A stretch of DNA of 64,000 bases from Aeromonas rivipollensis (GTDB taxonomy: Bacteria > Pseudomonadota > Gammaproteobacteria > Enterobacterales > Aeromonadaceae): assembly GCF_010974825.1 (NCBI RefSeq), contig NZ_JAAILA010000026.1, positions 62,001 to 126,000 of the forward strand, in the 5' to 3' direction. A program made the translations under genes and the position numbers. The notes beneath the pieces were generated by a model that did not search any database, was not told where the DNA came from, and was given only the letters and a program-made list of their open reading frames with translations. Shown one piece after another: positions 46,258-55,968 of this stretch. The stretch's first letter is position 1; each line of letters starts with the position of its first letter.

Positions 46258-47478
46258 ATGGCTGCGTTCGAATACAAGGCCCTCGACCCCAGAGGCAGAC
46301 AGAAGTCCGGGGTGATGGAGGGGGACTCCGCCCGTCAGGTGCGCCAGTTGCTGCGCGAGCAGGGGCTGACCCCCCTCGAGGTGAACGAGACCACGGAGAA
46401 AGCGAAGCGGGAGGCCAATCGCTTCGTGCTGTTTCGCCGTGGCGCCTCCACCTCGGAGCTGGCCCTCATCACCCGTCAGCTGGCGACCCTGGTGGGCGCA
46501 GGGTTGACCATAGAAGAGGCGCTGCGGGCAGTGGCCGAGCAGTGCGAGAAGGCCCACCTGCGCAGCCTGGTGGCCACGGTGCGCAGCAAGGTGGTAGAAG
46601 GTTACTCGCTGGCCGATTCGCTGGGAGCCTTCCCCCATGTGTTCGATCAGCTGTTTCGCTCCATGGTGGCGGCCGGTGAGAAGTCCGGTCACCTGGAGAA
46701 GGTGCTCAACCGCCTCGCCGACTACACGGAGCAGCGCCAGCACATGCGCACCAAGCTGCTGCAGGCGATGATCTACCCCATAGTCCTCACCCTGGTGGCC
46801 GTGGGCGTCATCTCCATACTGCTCACCGCAGTGGTGCCCAAGGTGGTGGCCCAGTTCGAACACATGGGCCAGCAACTGCCCGCCACCACCCGTTTCCTCA
46901 TCGGCACCAGCGAGTTGATGCAGCACTACGGCCTCTGGTTCCTGGTGCTGCTCGGCATCGGTGGCCTGGTCTGGCGCTGGTGGCTCACGGACGCTGGACG
47001 GCGCCGCCACTGGCATCAGGTGGTGCTGCGCCTGCCGGTCATCGGCCGGGTCAGCCGCGGCCTCAACACCGCCCGTTTCGCCCGCACCTTAAGCATCCTC
47101 AACGCCAGCGCGGTGCCGCTGCTGGAGGGGATGAAGATCTCGGGGGAGGTGCTCTCCAACGACTTTGCCCGCCACCGCATCGGCGAGGCGACCGAGCGGG
47201 TGCGGGAGGGGACCAGCCTGCGCAAGGCGCTGGATGAAACCAAGATTTTCCCGCCCATGATGCTGCACATGATCGCCTCCGGCGAGCAGAGCTGCGAGCT
47301 CGACAGCATGCTGGAGCGGGCGGCGGACAACCAGGACAGGGAGTTCGAAACCCAGGTGAATATCGCCCTCGGCGTGTTCGAGCCCATGCTGGTGGTCTCC
47401 ATGGCAGGGGTGGTGCTCTTTATCGTGATGTCGATCCTGCAGCCGATCCTCGAACTCAACAATATGGTCAATCTCTGA
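46258..47478 (+). CDS. exeF: Type II secretion platform protein ExeF (GspF)
   Basis: 406 residues with the repeated GspF/PilC domain (first copy LITRQLATLVGAGLTIEEAL, second copy FARTLSILNASAVPLLEGM) and three membrane helices. It is the polytopic inner-membrane core that rotates pseudopilins into the fibre under ExeE. The ATG follows the exeE stop by one base. Confidence 0.96.
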   Translation: MAAFEYKALDPRGRQKSGVMEGDSARQVRQLLREQGLTPLEVNETTEKAKREANRFVLFRRGASTSELALITRQLATLVGAGLTIEEALRAVAEQCEKAHLRSLVATVRSKVVEGYSLADSLGAFPHVFDQLFRSMVAAGEKSGHLEKVLNRLADYTEQRQHMRTKLLQAMIYPIVLTLVAVGVISILLTAVVPKVVAQFEHMGQQLPATTRFLIGTSELMQHYGLWFLVLLGIGGLVWRWWLTDAGRRRHWHQVVLRLPVIGRVSRGLNTARFARTLSILNASAVPLLEGMKISGEVLSNDFARHRIGEATERVREGTSLRKALDETKIFPPMMLHMIASGEQSCELDSMLERAADNQDREFETQVNIALGVFEPMLVVSMAGVVLFIVMSILQPILELNNMVNL

Positions 47479-47514
47479 TGGCCTGTGCCATCTCATTTCG
47501 TTAGGGAGTAAGTC

Positions 47515-47946
47515 ATGCAAAAGCGTCGTCAATCCGGTTTCACCCTGCTGGAAGTCATGGTGGTCATCGTGATCCTGGGGATCCTGGCCAGCCTGGTGGT
47601 GCCCAATCTGATGGGCAACAAGGAGAAGGCGGATCAGCAGAAAGCCGTCTCCGACATAGTGGCGCTGGAAAACGCCCTCGACATGTACAAGCTGGACAAC
47701 AACCGCTACCCGACCACAGAGCAGGGGCTGGATGCCCTGGTCAACAAGCCGACCGCGTCGCCCGAGCCGCGCAGCTACCGGGAAGGGGGCTACATCAAGC
47801 GCCTGCCGCAGGATCCCTGGGGCAACCAGTACCAGCTGCTGAGCCCGGGCCAGTTCGGCAAGCTCGACATCTTCAGCATGGGGCTGGACGGCGAAGCCGG
47901 GACGGATGACGACATAGGCAACTGGAACCTGAAGGATTTCCAATAA
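47515..47946 (+). CDS. exeG: Major pseudopilin ExeG (GspG)
   Basis: 143 residues. The prepilin leader of eight residues ends in Gly and is followed by FTLLEVMVVIVILGILASLV with Glu at +5. The C-terminus (GEAGTDDDIGNWN) is the conserved calcium-binding loop of GspG. It is processed by prepilin peptidase (not in this window) and forms the pseudopilus shaft. A GGGAG ribosome site lies upstream in the 36-base gap. Confidence 0.97.
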   Translation: MQKRRQSGFTLLEVMVVIVILGILASLVVPNLMGNKEKADQQKAVSDIVALENALDMYKLDNNRYPTTEQGLDALVNKPTASPEPRSYREGGYIKRLPQDPWGNQYQLLSPGQFGKLDIFSMGLDGEAGTDDDIGNWNLKDFQ

Positions 47947-47981
47947 GTGTCTGAGCGCCCGCTGAACCGGATCCTGTGCCC

Positions 47982-48533
47982 ATGAGGCGCCATCGTCAGG
48001 CGGGTTTCACCCTGCTGGAGGTCTTGCTGGTCACCATGTTGATGGGGCTGGTGGCCACCGCCGTCGTCCTCAGCATGGGGGGCGCCCGGGGGGACAGGGA
48101 GCTCGACCAGCAGGCGCGTCGTCTCATGGCGACCCTGCAACAGGCGCAGGAGTATTCGGTGATGGATGGCCGGTTGCTGGGATTGAGAGTCGAGCAGAGC
48201 GGCTGGCAGTTTATGTCCCGCAACCCCAAGGATCGCAAGTGGCAGGCACTGACCGGCGACAAGCTGCTGGGGCCGGTGCAACTGCCGGAGGGGATCACTC
48301 TGGCCGTCGAGCTGGAGGGGTTCAGCTGGCGCACCGAATCGGACGAGAAGAGCGAGCAGGGCCGCGACGAGAAGGAGCGCACGCCCCAGATCTTCATCTT
48401 TCCGGGGGGGGAGCTCACCCCCTTCGTGCTGACCCTGAGCCAGCAGGACGAGGATCTGAGCTACCTGCGCACCCTCAAGGGGGACGAGTTCGGTCGCCTC
48501 TATCTGCTGCAAGACGAAGAGGAAGAAGAGTGA
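47982..48533 (+). CDS. exeH: Minor pseudopilin ExeH (GspH)
   Basis: About 183 residues. Leader MRRHRQAG, then [21 protein letters not shown]. The globular part ends in an acidic tail of repeated Glu (LLQDEEEEE). A GTG two codons upstream (47976) is a possible start. Its TGA overlaps the exeI GTG. Confidence 0.94.
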   Translation: MRRHRQAGFTLLEVLLVTMLMGLVATAVVLSMGGARGDRELDQQARRLMATLQQAQEYSVMDGRLLGLRVEQSGWQFMSRNPKDRKWQALTGDKLLGPVQLPEGITLAVELEGFSWRTESDEKSEQGRDEKERTPQIFIFPGGELTPFVLTLSQQDEDLSYLRTLKGDEFGRLYLLQDEEEEE

Positions 48534-48949
48534 CGGGCACCAGCGCAGGCGGCGAGGGAGTTCGCAGCATCGCCCCGGCGGGCGGGCCCGCCAGGGCGCG
48601 CGGCATGACGCTGCTGGAGGTCATGGTGGCGCTGGCGGTATTTGCCATCGCCGGCCTTGCGGTGATGAAGACCGCCAGCGAGCACCTCTCCGGCCTCAAC
48701 TACCTGGAGCAGAAGACCCTGGCGACCTGGGTGGTGGAGAACCAGCTGGTGCAGCAGAAGCTCGAGGGCAAGTGGCCGGGAGACAGCTGGGTGGAAGGGG
48801 ACGAGGAGATGGCCGGGCAGACCTGGTACTGGCGCTATCGTGGCGTCGCCACCAGCGACAACAACTTCAAGGCCCTGGACGTGGAGGTGCGCACCGCGCC
48901 CAAGGCAGAGAGCCCTGTGGCCATGATGCGGACCTATATCAGCCGATGA
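48530..48949 (+). CDS. exeI: Minor pseudopilin ExeI (GspI)
   Basis: 139 residues from a GTG overlapping the exeH stop. The prepilin site [20 protein letters not shown] has Gly at -1 and Glu at +5. The leader is then 25 residues, rich in Gly and Ala, much longer than the 6-8 usual in GspI. No start codon closer to the motif exists except the Met at +1 itself. With ExeJ and ExeK it forms the pseudopilus tip. Confidence 0.92.
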   Translation: MTGTSAGGEGVRSIAPAGGPARARGMTLLEVMVALAVFAIAGLAVMKTASEHLSGLNYLEQKTLATWVVENQLVQQKLEGKWPGDSWVEGDEEMAGQTWYWRYRGVATSDNNFKALDVEVRTAPKAESPVAMMRTYISR

Positions 48950-49665
48950 TCCCGAGCAACACCCGCCTTTCCCGCCACAGTGGCTTTACCCTGCTTGAGA
49001 GGTTGCTGCGGCCATCGCCCATGTCGGTGACCTCAGGCCGACGCTCTGTCCGCCAGGCCGGCTTTACCCTGCTTGAGATGCTGGTGGCCATTGCCATCTT
49101 CGCCAGCCTCAGCATGGGGGCCTATCAGGTGCTGCAGGGGGTGCTCACCAGCGACGAGGTGGCCAAGCGCAAGGAGGTTCGCCTCTCCGAGCTGCAGCTC
49201 GCCTTCAGCCTGCTGGAGCGTGACATCACCCAGATGGTGCCGCGCAGCGGCCGCATCGAAGGCGAGAACAACAAGGTGCTGCTGGCGGCCTCCCGCTTCG
49301 GCCAGCAGAGCGATGACTGGGGCATGGCCTTCATCCGTGGCGGCTGGCTCAATCCGGACGGCATGCTGCCGCGCTCCGGCTTGCAGCGGGTGGGCTGGCG
49401 GCTCAAGGAGCAGACCCTGGAGCGGCTCAGCTACCTCTATCCGGACCCCGCTATCGGCACAGGCCCGCGCATTCAGCCGGTGCTGACCGGGGTGACGGCC
49501 CTGCGGCTCTATTTCTACGACAAGGGCATGTGGAAGGAGGAGTGGACCCAGCGCGACCTGCTGCCCTATGGGCTGGCGGTGGAGCTGGATCTGGCGGATT
49601 ACGGCACCATTCGTCGCCAGTTCCTGATCGGGGCCGGCGGTCAGAGGGCGGACAATGGCAATTAA
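48946..49665 (+). CDS. exeJ: Minor pseudopilin ExeJ (GspJ) with a duplicated prepilin motif
   Basis: 239 residues if translation starts at the ATG overlapping the exeI TGA. Two prepilin cleavage motifs follow each other: [14 protein letters not shown] (Gly13-Phe14) and [19 protein letters not shown] (Gly39-Phe40). The DNA of the first (48973-49020) is a diverged copy of the second at a spacing of 78 bases, in frame. Only the second continues into a proper hydrophobic helix, so it is the working site; the ATG at 49021 (protein MSVTSGRRS) may be the original start but lacks a good ribosome site. The remainder is a normal GspJ. Confidence 0.93.
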   Translation: MIPSNTRLSRHSGFTLLERLLRPSPMSVTSGRRSVRQAGFTLLEMLVAIAIFASLSMGAYQVLQGVLTSDEVAKRKEVRLSELQLAFSLLERDITQMVPRSGRIEGENNKVLLAASRFGQQSDDWGMAFIRGGWLNPDGMLPRSGLQRVGWRLKEQTLERLSYLYPDPAIGTGPRIQPVLTGVTALRLYFYDKGMWKEEWTQRDLLPYGLAVELDLADYGTIRRQFLIGAGGQRADNGN

Positions 49666-49765
49666 GCGTCATTTTTCTCCGGCCATCATGGGGGATAACG
49701 GCACCCTTGGTCGCCGCCAGTTCCTGATCGGGGCCGGTGGTCAGAGGGCTGACAATGGCAGCTAG
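49655..49765 (+). CDS. 36-codon mini-ORF from a duplicated exeJ/exeK junction
   Basis: The DNA at 49602-49671 (exeJ tail, AGAGGG ribosome site, exeK start) is repeated at 49698-49771, 96-100 bases on. The first copy of the exeK start (ATGGCAATTAAGCGTC) opens a 36-residue frame that ends with a copy of the ExeJ tail ([17 protein letters not shown]) and stops inside the real exeK start. Copy differences include synonymous ones (Gly GGC/GGT, Ala GCG/GCT). No independent function is seen. Confidence 0.55.
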   Translation: MAIKRHFSPAIMGDNGTLGRRQFLIGAGGQRADNGS

Positions 49766-50765
49766 GCGTCGCTCCCGCCCCGGTCGGCAAGGGGGCATGG
49801 CCCTGCTGGTGGTGCTGCTTATTCTGTCGGTGATGGTGATCATCGCCAGCAACATGAGCGGCCGGTTGCAGCTGGAGCTGCGCCGGACCAGCAACCTCAC
49901 GGCTGGCAAGCAGGCCTGGTGGTATGCCATGTCGGCGGAGGCGCTGGTGATCAAGGTGCTCAACCAGGACTTCAAGGATGACCCCGATGTGGTCAACCTG
50001 GGCCAGAACTGGGCACGGCAAGATGCCGTCTTCCCGGTGGACGACGGCACCCTGTCCGGGCGGGTGAGGGATCTGCAATCCTGCTTCAACCTCAACAGCC
50101 TGAGCCTGGCCCTGAAAGAGGGTGAGAGCGGCGATGATCTCGATGCGCAACCCTATCAATTCAAGGCGTTCCGGGCGCTGCTCGAGGCGCTGGAGGTGGA
50201 TGAGTACGAGGCGGTGCAGCTCACCGACGCCATCCGCGACTGGACCGACAAGAATACCCAGCTGGTCTCGAGTAACGGGGCCGAGGATGCCTATTACGAG
50301 GGGCTCAATCCCCCCTATCTGGTGGCGAACCAGTGGCTGCTGGGCACGGACGAATTGCGGGCCGTGCGCGGGGTGAGCAGCGAGCTCTACGCCCGGCTCG
50401 CCCCCTATGTGTGCACCCTGCCAAACGACAAGCTGGTGGTGAACATCAACACCATCAAGCCGGAGCAGGCGGCCCTGCTGGTGGGGCTCTATCAGGGCAA
50501 GATAGGGCTGGACGACGCCAAGCGGGTGCTGACCAACCGCCCCAAGAAGGGGTGGAAGGAGAAGAAGGAGATGACGGATGAGCTGTCGATACAACCGGGC
50601 AGCATCACTGGGCTGGACGGCGCGCTGGACATCAAGAGCAGCTTCTTCGAGGCCCGTCTGCTGGCAGAGGTGGGTGATGTGCGGGCCCGGCTGGAGACTG
50701 TCTTCCAGCGCGGCAAGGACAACAAGCTGGTGATGCTGCGCCGTCTGAACGACGGTGCCGAATAA
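49755..50765 (+). CDS. exeK: Minor pseudopilin ExeK (GspK)
   Basis: 336 residues. The leader [14 protein letters not shown] precedes [20 protein letters not shown]; as in other GspK proteins, position +5 is not Glu, fitting its place at the very tip. The large globular domain follows. The ATG at 49755 has AGAGGG upstream; a GTG at 49737 is an alternative. The ribosome site and start are duplicated 100 bases upstream. Confidence 0.95.
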   Translation: MAARRRSRPGRQGGMALLVVLLILSVMVIIASNMSGRLQLELRRTSNLTAGKQAWWYAMSAEALVIKVLNQDFKDDPDVVNLGQNWARQDAVFPVDDGTLSGRVRDLQSCFNLNSLSLALKEGESGDDLDAQPYQFKAFRALLEALEVDEYEAVQLTDAIRDWTDKNTQLVSSNGAEDAYYEGLNPPYLVANQWLLGTDELRAVRGVSSELYARLAPYVCTLPNDKLVVNINTIKPEQAALLVGLYQGKIGLDDAKRVLTNRPKKGWKEKKEMTDELSIQPGSITGLDGALDIKSSFFEARLLAEVGDVRARLETVFQRGKDNKLVMLRRLNDGAE

Positions 50766-50883
50766 CAGGGAGATGGCAGGCCTCTGGCCCCCTCTGTCCC
50801 GCCCCTTATATCTGGACTGCAGCCGACGGCTGCGGCCCCGCCCATCGACGAGGATGCTGGCGGGCATGGCAGGAGAATTATTT

Positions 50884-52068
50884 GTGAGCGAGAGTCTGGT
50901 CATCCGTCTGGGGACCAATGCGCAGCAGCCGGTGCACTGGCTGGTGTGGTCGACGCAGGAGCAGGAGATCATCGCCTCCGGCACCCTGGCCTCGGCCCAT
51001 GCCCTGGGTGAGCTGCAGGAGCGTGCCGGTGGCCGCCCCGTGGTGACCCTGGTGCCCGGCAGCGATCTCATCTTCCGGCGGGTCAGCCTGCCGGGCAAGT
51101 ACAGTCGTCAGGCCGCGGCGGCGTTGCCCTATCTGCTCGAGGAGCAGATCGCCTCCGACGTGGATGAGCTGCATCTGGTGGTGCTGGGTCATCAGGGGCA
51201 GGACGTGGATCTGATGGCGGTGGACAAGGCGAAGATGCAGGAGTGGCTGGCGTGGCTGCAGCAGGCGGGGCTCAAGACCCTGCAACTGCTGCCGGACGTG
51301 CTGGCCCTGCCGCCCGCCGCCGAGGGGTGGTCTGCCCTGCAACTCGGCGCCGAGTGGCTGATCCGCCAGGGCCCTGTCCAGGGGATAGTCGCCGACGAGC
51401 CGCTGCTGGCCATGCTGCTGGAGGCACAGGCCGAACCCGTCACCATCCATAGCCATACCCCGGCTCCCGCCATCGCGGCCGCCAACTGGCAGGCGGCGGA
51501 TCCCGAACTGCCCATGCTGCTGCTGGCGAAAGGGGCGATCGCTTGCCAGGCGAACCTGTTGCAGGGGCCCTATCGACCCCAGACCGAATACGGCCGTTAC
51601 TGGCTGCAGTGGCGCAAGGTGGCGGTGCTGGCGGGGATACTGCTGCTGGTGGCCCTGGCCCAGCGCGGGGTGCAGCTCTATCAACTGGCGGAGCAGGACA
51701 AGGCCCTCAAGGCCGAGATCCGGCAGGTCTATACCCGGATCTTCCCGGGGGAGACCCGGATCGTCAACGTTCGCAGCCAGATGAACCAGCACCTCAAGTC
51801 CCTGGGGCAGGCCCCGCAGGGTGGGGTCCTGCTGCTGCTGACCGAGCTGGCGCCTGTGTTTGCCGAGGTGCCCGGTCTCAAGCCCGAAGTGATGCGTTTC
51901 GACGCGGCCAGGGGCGAGCTCAGGTTGCAGGTCACGGCCCCCGGTTTCACCGAGATAGAGCGTTTTCGCGAGCTGGCGGGCAAGCGCTTCGAGGTGCAGC
52001 AGGGTGAGGTGCGAAGTCATGAGGGCAAGGTGGAAGGGGCGCTGGTGCTGAAGGGGAAATCATCATGA
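50884..52068 (+). CDS. exeL: Type II secretion protein ExeL (GspL)
   Basis: 394 residues from GTG at 50884, with AGGAG upstream. The cytoplasmic actin-like domain ([20 protein letters not shown] onward) binds ExeE; one membrane helix ([18 protein letters not shown]) is followed by a ferredoxin-like periplasmic domain that pairs with ExeM. The frame is open for another 37 codons upstream to an ATG at 50773, through the unusual 118-base gap after exeK. It overlaps exeM in an ATGA. Confidence 0.94.
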   Translation: MSESLVIRLGTNAQQPVHWLVWSTQEQEIIASGTLASAHALGELQERAGGRPVVTLVPGSDLIFRRVSLPGKYSRQAAAALPYLLEEQIASDVDELHLVVLGHQGQDVDLMAVDKAKMQEWLAWLQQAGLKTLQLLPDVLALPPAAEGWSALQLGAEWLIRQGPVQGIVADEPLLAMLLEAQAEPVTIHSHTPAPAIAAANWQAADPELPMLLLAKGAIACQANLLQGPYRPQTEYGRYWLQWRKVAVLAGILLLVALAQRGVQLYQLAEQDKALKAEIRQVYTRIFPGETRIVNVRSQMNQHLKSLGQAPQGGVLLLLTELAPVFAEVPGLKPEVMRFDAARGELRLQVTAPGFTEIERFRELAGKRFEVQQGEVRSHEGKVEGALVLKGKSS

Positions 52069-52556
52069 TGGACAAACTGCAAGGCTGGTGGCGTGGCATC
52101 AGTCCCCGCGAACAGCGGCTGGTGGCGGTGGGGGGTTGCGCCCTGCTGATCGGGCTCTGCTACTGGGTCATCTGGCAGCCCGTCGCCAATCGCATCGACG
52201 AGCGGCAGCGGCAGGTGGCCAACCAGCAGCAGACGCTCGCCTGGTTGAAAGAGAAGGGGCAGGAGGTGCTGGCGATGCAGGGGGGCCAAGGCCGCCAGAT
52301 CGACACCAGCGGCACCCTGGACGGGGTGGTGAACCGCACTGCCTTCAACCAGAAGATCAAGATAGCCCGGCTGCAACCCCAGGGGCAGGAGCTGCAGGTG
52401 TGGATAGACACAGTCCCGTTCGAGGATCTGCTGCTCTGGCTGGCGACCCTCTCCGATCAGTATGGAGTCCAGGTGCAGATCATAGAGGTGGCCCGGGAGG
52501 GGCTGGCGCCCGGCCTGGTCAAGGTCAGGCGTTTGCAGTTGAGCCGTCCCCAATGA
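52065..52556 (+). CDS. exeM: Type II secretion protein ExeM (GspM)
   Basis: 163 residues. One membrane helix near the N-terminus ([19 protein letters not shown]), a coiled-coil segment ([19 protein letters not shown]) and a periplasmic ferredoxin-like domain. It stabilises ExeL in the platform. Its TGA overlaps an ATG that opens a mini-ORF. Confidence 0.95.
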   Translation: MMDKLQGWWRGISPREQRLVAVGGCALLIGLCYWVIWQPVANRIDERQRQVANQQQTLAWLKEKGQEVLAMQGGQGRQIDTSGTLDGVVNRTAFNQKIKIARLQPQGQELQVWIDTVPFEDLLLWLATLSDQYGVQVQIIEVAREGLAPGLVKVRRLQLSRPQ

Positions 52557-52657
52557 CACCAAACGTACCGAGCGCCGTCCGGTTTTTGGCATGGCGCTCC
52601 GTGTTGGCTCCTGGCTTGGCCCGGGCCGGATCCTTGCAGTCGAGTCCTGTTCTATGA
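52553..52657 (+). CDS. 34-codon mini-ORF between exeM and exeN
   Basis: An ATGA at the exeM stop opens a 34-residue frame that itself ends in an ATGA with the exeN start, 101 bases later. The sequence around the two ATGA sites is related (TTGCAGTTGAG and TTGCAGTCGAG before; ATGACACCAAACGT and ATGAAACAAAAAGT after), which suggests a diverged tandem duplication of the exeM/exeN junction. The peptide itself matches nothing I know. Confidence 0.45.
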   Translation: MTPNVPSAVRFLAWRSVLAPGLARAGSLQSSPVL

Positions 52658-53412
52658 AACAAAAAGTCCTGATCGCCGCCCTGTTTCTGGTGGCCTATCT
52701 CGGTTTCCTGCTGGTGACGTTGCCCGCCACCCTGGTGGTGCGCCATCTGCCGCTGCCCCCCAACCTGGTGCAGCTGGAAGGGGTGAGCGGTACCCTCTGG
52801 AGCGGCCAGATTGCCCGGCTGCAATATGCCAGCGAGTCCCTGACCCAGCTGCGCTGGGAGCTCGACGGCTGGTCGCTGCTGCGTCTGGCTCCCGAGGTGT
52901 CGGTGCGTTTCGGCGACCGCGCCGGCCTCAACGGTCAGGGGGTGATCGGTTGGAATGGCGCCGCCTTCGGTCGTGACATCACCCTCAACGCCCCCGCTCC
53001 CTGGCTGCTGGCGCGGGTGCCCACGCGCCTGCCCTTCCCCCTGACGGCGGCGGGTCAGCTGCAACTCAAGGTCGATCAGTTCGCCCAGGGCAAGCCCTGG
53101 TGTGAGGAGCTCTACGGCAACCTCAACTGGTACGGCGCCGAGGCCGACACCCCGGCGGGCAAGCTGCTGCTGGGGGACCCCGAGCTCAAGCTGACCTGTC
53201 TCGATTCCCGTCTGGTGGCCGAGCTCAAGCAGAGCTCCGAGGCGGTGCAGGTGCAGGGCAAGCTGGAGTTGCAGGCCAATCGCCAGTATCTGTTCCAGGG
53301 CACCCTAAAGCCTGGGCCCGAGCTGCCGGATCAGATGAAGCAGGGGCTGCCCTTCCTCGGTCAACCCGACGGCCAGGGCCGCTTCCCGCTGCGCTATCAG
53401 GGCCGGATCTGA
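52654..53412 (+). CDS. exeN: Type II secretion protein ExeN (GspN)
   Basis: 252 residues. An N-terminal membrane anchor (LIAALFLVAYLGFLLVTLP) is followed by a periplasmic domain with the GspN pattern (VSGTLWSGQIARLQY, LTAAGQLQLKV, two Cys). GspN is present in only some type II systems and its role is not settled. Last gene of the operon. The frame is open upstream to 52591 but the ATG at 52654 fits the family. Confidence 0.93.
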   Translation: MKQKVLIAALFLVAYLGFLLVTLPATLVVRHLPLPPNLVQLEGVSGTLWSGQIARLQYASESLTQLRWELDGWSLLRLAPEVSVRFGDRAGLNGQGVIGWNGAAFGRDITLNAPAPWLLARVPTRLPFPLTAAGQLQLKVDQFAQGKPWCEELYGNLNWYGAEADTPAGKLLLGDPELKLTCLDSRLVAELKQSSEAVQVQGKLELQANRQYLFQGTLKPGPELPDQMKQGLPFLGQPDGQGRFPLRYQGRI

Positions 53413-53430
53413 GGGCGCTGTTCTTGGCAG

Positions 53431-53458
53431 ACCACACCCCGCTTCGGCGGGGTGTGGT
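53431..53458. terminator. Strong hairpin between exeN and the LuxR-type gene
   Basis: A perfect 12-base stem (ACCACACCCCGC and its complement) closed by a stable TTCG tetraloop. There is no long T-run, but its strength and its place between convergent genes suggest that it ends both transcripts. Confidence 0.75.
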
Positions 53459-53460
53459 CG

Positions 53461-54354
53461 TTATGGGGCGGGCGTCTCTGGTGCGCCGCTCAGGGGCCTG
53501 GTGATGAGGTGGTTGAGAAAGAGGCTGAACAGCTCGGCCCGGGAGCCGAGGCGCAGCTTGCCGTAGAGGTGCTTGCGGTGATTCTTCACTGTGCCGCTGC
53601 CGATGCCGAGTTCGGCGGCGATTGTCTCGGTATCCAGCCCCTGCAGCAGCAGGCTCGCCACCTGCCGCTCCCGGCGGGTGAGCCTGTCACCACCCACGCT
53701 GGTCATCGCCTGCTCCACGGCAGCCTTGAGGCTGGCGCCGTCCAGGCTTGCCGGTGCTCCCAGCACCCTATCCTTTGCCGTACTCTTCGCCGTACTATCC
53801 GTGGCCCTCGTCGCCGCGCTCTGGGCCAGCAGCGGTACTGCCTCCCGCCACTGCTGGCGGCACAGGGAATGCACCAGGGGGAACAAGGCTTCCAGCCTGG
53901 CGCGCTCCTCTTGGCGAAGGCTCTGGCGCTTGTCGAGGCGGCCCAGAAACAGCATCAGGGTGAGACCGCCGCGTACCGGCAGGATCAGCCCCACCTCCTC
54001 CTGCCAGCCGGTGGCCTGATAGAAGTGGTGGCGGTATTCGGGATCCAGACGCCCCTTTGACACCTGCGCCAGGGTCCAGACTCCGGCGGGGAGGCCGTCC
54101 TTGAGCGCCTGCATAAAGGGATCCTGGTTGAAGTGGCTGGTGAGGTAGCTGTCAAACAGCAGGGCTCGCTGATGGTTGAGGTTGTCGTAGAGGTAGACGG
54201 GCCGCTGCCCCACCCCGAGCAGCAGGGCGCAGTCGAACGCTACCTGCTGCTGGATGAGGCGCACCAGGGCCGCCGCAAAGGCCGGGCTGTGCAGGGCATC
54301 GACGACGACGGTCAGGCTCTGGGTCAGCGAATCTGTGGCGAGGGGCTGGCTCAT
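53461..54354 (-). CDS. LuxR-type transcriptional regulator
   Basis: 297 residues. The C-terminal LuxR helix-turn-helix is clear ([43 protein letters not shown]). The N-terminal 190 residues form a sensor domain that I cannot assign with confidence. It has some resemblance to autoinducer-binding folds ([11 protein letters not shown]), but no adjacent luxI and no clear set of acyl-homoserine-lactone residues. A Thr/Ser/Ala-rich linker joins the two. The start at 54354 excludes a long in-frame upstream stretch. Targets are unknown. Confidence 0.85.
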   Translation of the reverse strand: MSQPLATDSLTQSLTVVVDALHSPAFAAALVRLIQQQVAFDCALLLGVGQRPVYLYDNLNHQRALLFDSYLTSHFNQDPFMQALKDGLPAGVWTLAQVSKGRLDPEYRHHFYQATGWQEEVGLILPVRGGLTLMLFLGRLDKRQSLRQEERARLEALFPLVHSLCRQQWREAVPLLAQSAATRATDSTAKSTAKDRVLGAPASLDGASLKAAVEQAMTSVGGDRLTRRERQVASLLLQGLDTETIAAELGIGSGTVKNHRKHLYGKLRLGSRAELFSLFLNHLITRPLSGAPETPAP

Positions 54355-54499
54355 GGCGACGGGCTCCGGGTGGCGGGGAGAGGCTCCCCGATATGGGCGG
54401 GATGCTAGCACGAGAGTGGTAAAACTGTCCCCTGGGGGACATATCTGCCACGGGCCAGAACGGCGAGTATGGCGACTTTCCCCTGCTGTTGGAGACCCC

Positions 54500-55768
54500 A
54501 TGATCGACCCCCATTTGCTCACCGACCTGACCGAGCGTGGCCTGGTGGCCCAGATGTCCGACCCGGCGGCCCTGGCCTCCCACCTCGCCACGGCGCGCAC
54601 CCTCTACTGCGGCTTCGATCCCACCGCCGGCAGCCTGCACATAGGCCACCTGGTGCCGCTCCTGATGTTGCGCCGCTTCCAGCTGGCGGGCCACACCCCT
54701 GTGGCCCTGGTAGGCGGAGCAACCGGCCTCATTGGCGATCCCAGCTTCAAGGCGACCGAGCGCAGCCTCAACAGCGCCGAAACCGTGCAGGGCTGGGTGG
54801 CCAGCCTGTCGGCCCAGATCAAGGCACTGCTGCCCGCGAGCGAGGGGCTGGCGGCCCCTGTGCTGGTCAACAACACCGACTGGATGGGGCAGATGTCCGC
54901 CCTCGATTTTCTGCGGGACATCGGCAAGCACTTCTCGGTCAACGCCATGCTGGCGCGGGAATCGGTGCGCCAGCGGCTGGCCCGCCCGGATCAGGGGATC
55001 TCCTTTACCGAGTTCTCCTATGCCCTGCTGCAATCCCAGGATTTCGCCGTGCTCAACCAGCGCCTCGGCTGCACCCTGCAGATCGGCGGCAACGATCAGT
55101 GGGGCAACATCACCAGCGGCATGGATCTCACCCGCCGGCTGCATCAGGCCCAGGTTCACGGCATGACACTTCCCCTCATCACCAAGGCGGACGGCACCAA
55201 GTTCGGCAAGACCGAGGGGGGCGCCATCTGGCTGGATCCGGCGCTCACCTCGCCCTACGCCTTCCATCAGTTCTGGCTCGGTACCGCAGACGAGGATGTC
55301 TACCGCTTCCTGCGCTACTACAGCTTTATGCCGCTGGCCGAGATTGCCGCGCTGGAGGCGGAAGACGCCGGTCGGCAGGGACGCAAGCAGGCTCAGCAGG
55401 TGCTGGCGGACGAGCTGACCGAACTGGTGCACGGCAAGGGGGCACTGGCGGCGGCGCGGCGCATCGGCGAGCTGCTGTTTTGCGGCGACGTGGCCCGCCT
55501 CGGCGAGAGCGATCTCGCCCAGTTGGCCCAGGATGGCCTGCCTTGCAGTCGCATCGAGGGAGCCACAGATCTGGTGACCCTGCTGGTCGAGAGCGGTCTG
55601 GCAAGCTCGAAGCGGGTGGCCCGCGAGTTGCTAGGGGCGGGCGCCATCAGCCTCAACGGCGTGATAAAACAGGATGAGCAGCTGAGTGCAGAGGATCGGC
55701 TGTTTGAGCGCTACCTGCTGCTGCGCCGGGGCAAGAAACAGTACCGGCTGGTGGAGTGGGTGGACTAG
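54500..55768 (+). CDS. tyrS: Tyrosyl-tRNA synthetase
   Basis: 422-residue class I synthetase of the TyrS-1 type (E. coli 424). The HIGH motif is [11 protein letters not shown], the KMSKS equivalent is KFGKTEGG, and the tyrosine pocket includes [10 protein letters not shown] and GGNDQWGNI. The C-terminal S4 domain ([19 protein letters not shown]) binds tRNA. GGAG lies before the ATG. A terminator follows at 55788. Confidence 0.97.
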   Translation: MIDPHLLTDLTERGLVAQMSDPAALASHLATARTLYCGFDPTAGSLHIGHLVPLLMLRRFQLAGHTPVALVGGATGLIGDPSFKATERSLNSAETVQGWVASLSAQIKALLPASEGLAAPVLVNNTDWMGQMSALDFLRDIGKHFSVNAMLARESVRQRLARPDQGISFTEFSYALLQSQDFAVLNQRLGCTLQIGGNDQWGNITSGMDLTRRLHQAQVHGMTLPLITKADGTKFGKTEGGAIWLDPALTSPYAFHQFWLGTADEDVYRFLRYYSFMPLAEIAALEAEDAGRQGRKQAQQVLADELTELVHGKGALAAARRIGELLFCGDVARLGESDLAQLAQDGLPCSRIEGATDLVTLLVESGLASSKRVARELLGAGAISLNGVIKQDEQLSAEDRLFERYLLLRRGKKQYRLVEWVD

Positions 55769-55787
55769 CTCGCCCGACATCAATGAG

Positions 55788-55812
55788 AAAGGGCTGCCCA
55801 GGCAGCCCTTTT
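55788..55812 (+). terminator. Rho-independent terminator after tyrS
   Basis: AAAGGGCTGCC, short loop, GGCAGCCCTTTT, then TCATT. Confidence 0.88.
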
Positions 55813-55872
55813 CATTGTGTGTCTCGGCCCCTCAGCTGCCCGGCATGCAGGGGGGGAGGCCCTGCCTAAGGA

Positions 55873-55944
55873 TCAAAGGGTCAGCGGCAGCAACTCGGCG
55901 TAGTCGCGGAACATGCAGGGGAAGGTGGTCAGTGGTTTCCCCAT
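55873..55944 (-). pseudogene. Duplicated 3' end of yrfG
   Basis: A 65-base segment (55871-55935) repeats the last codons and stop of yrfG 96 bases downstream of the real end. In the same reading sense it encodes TTFPCMFRDYAELLPLTL and stops, against TAFPAIRDYAELLPLTL at the YrfG end. Differences such as GAG TTG for GAA CTG are synonymous. A short open frame of 23 codons covers it, but it reads as a gene-end fragment, not a gene. Confidence 0.65.
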
Positions 55945-55968
55945 CGCTGCGCTGCGCCAAATGCCGAA

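Noticed and set aside
54355-54600. 82-codon extension of the LuxR-type regulator
   Set aside because: It overlaps the tyrS start region and has random-looking composition; the ATG at 54354 begins the domain-like sequence.
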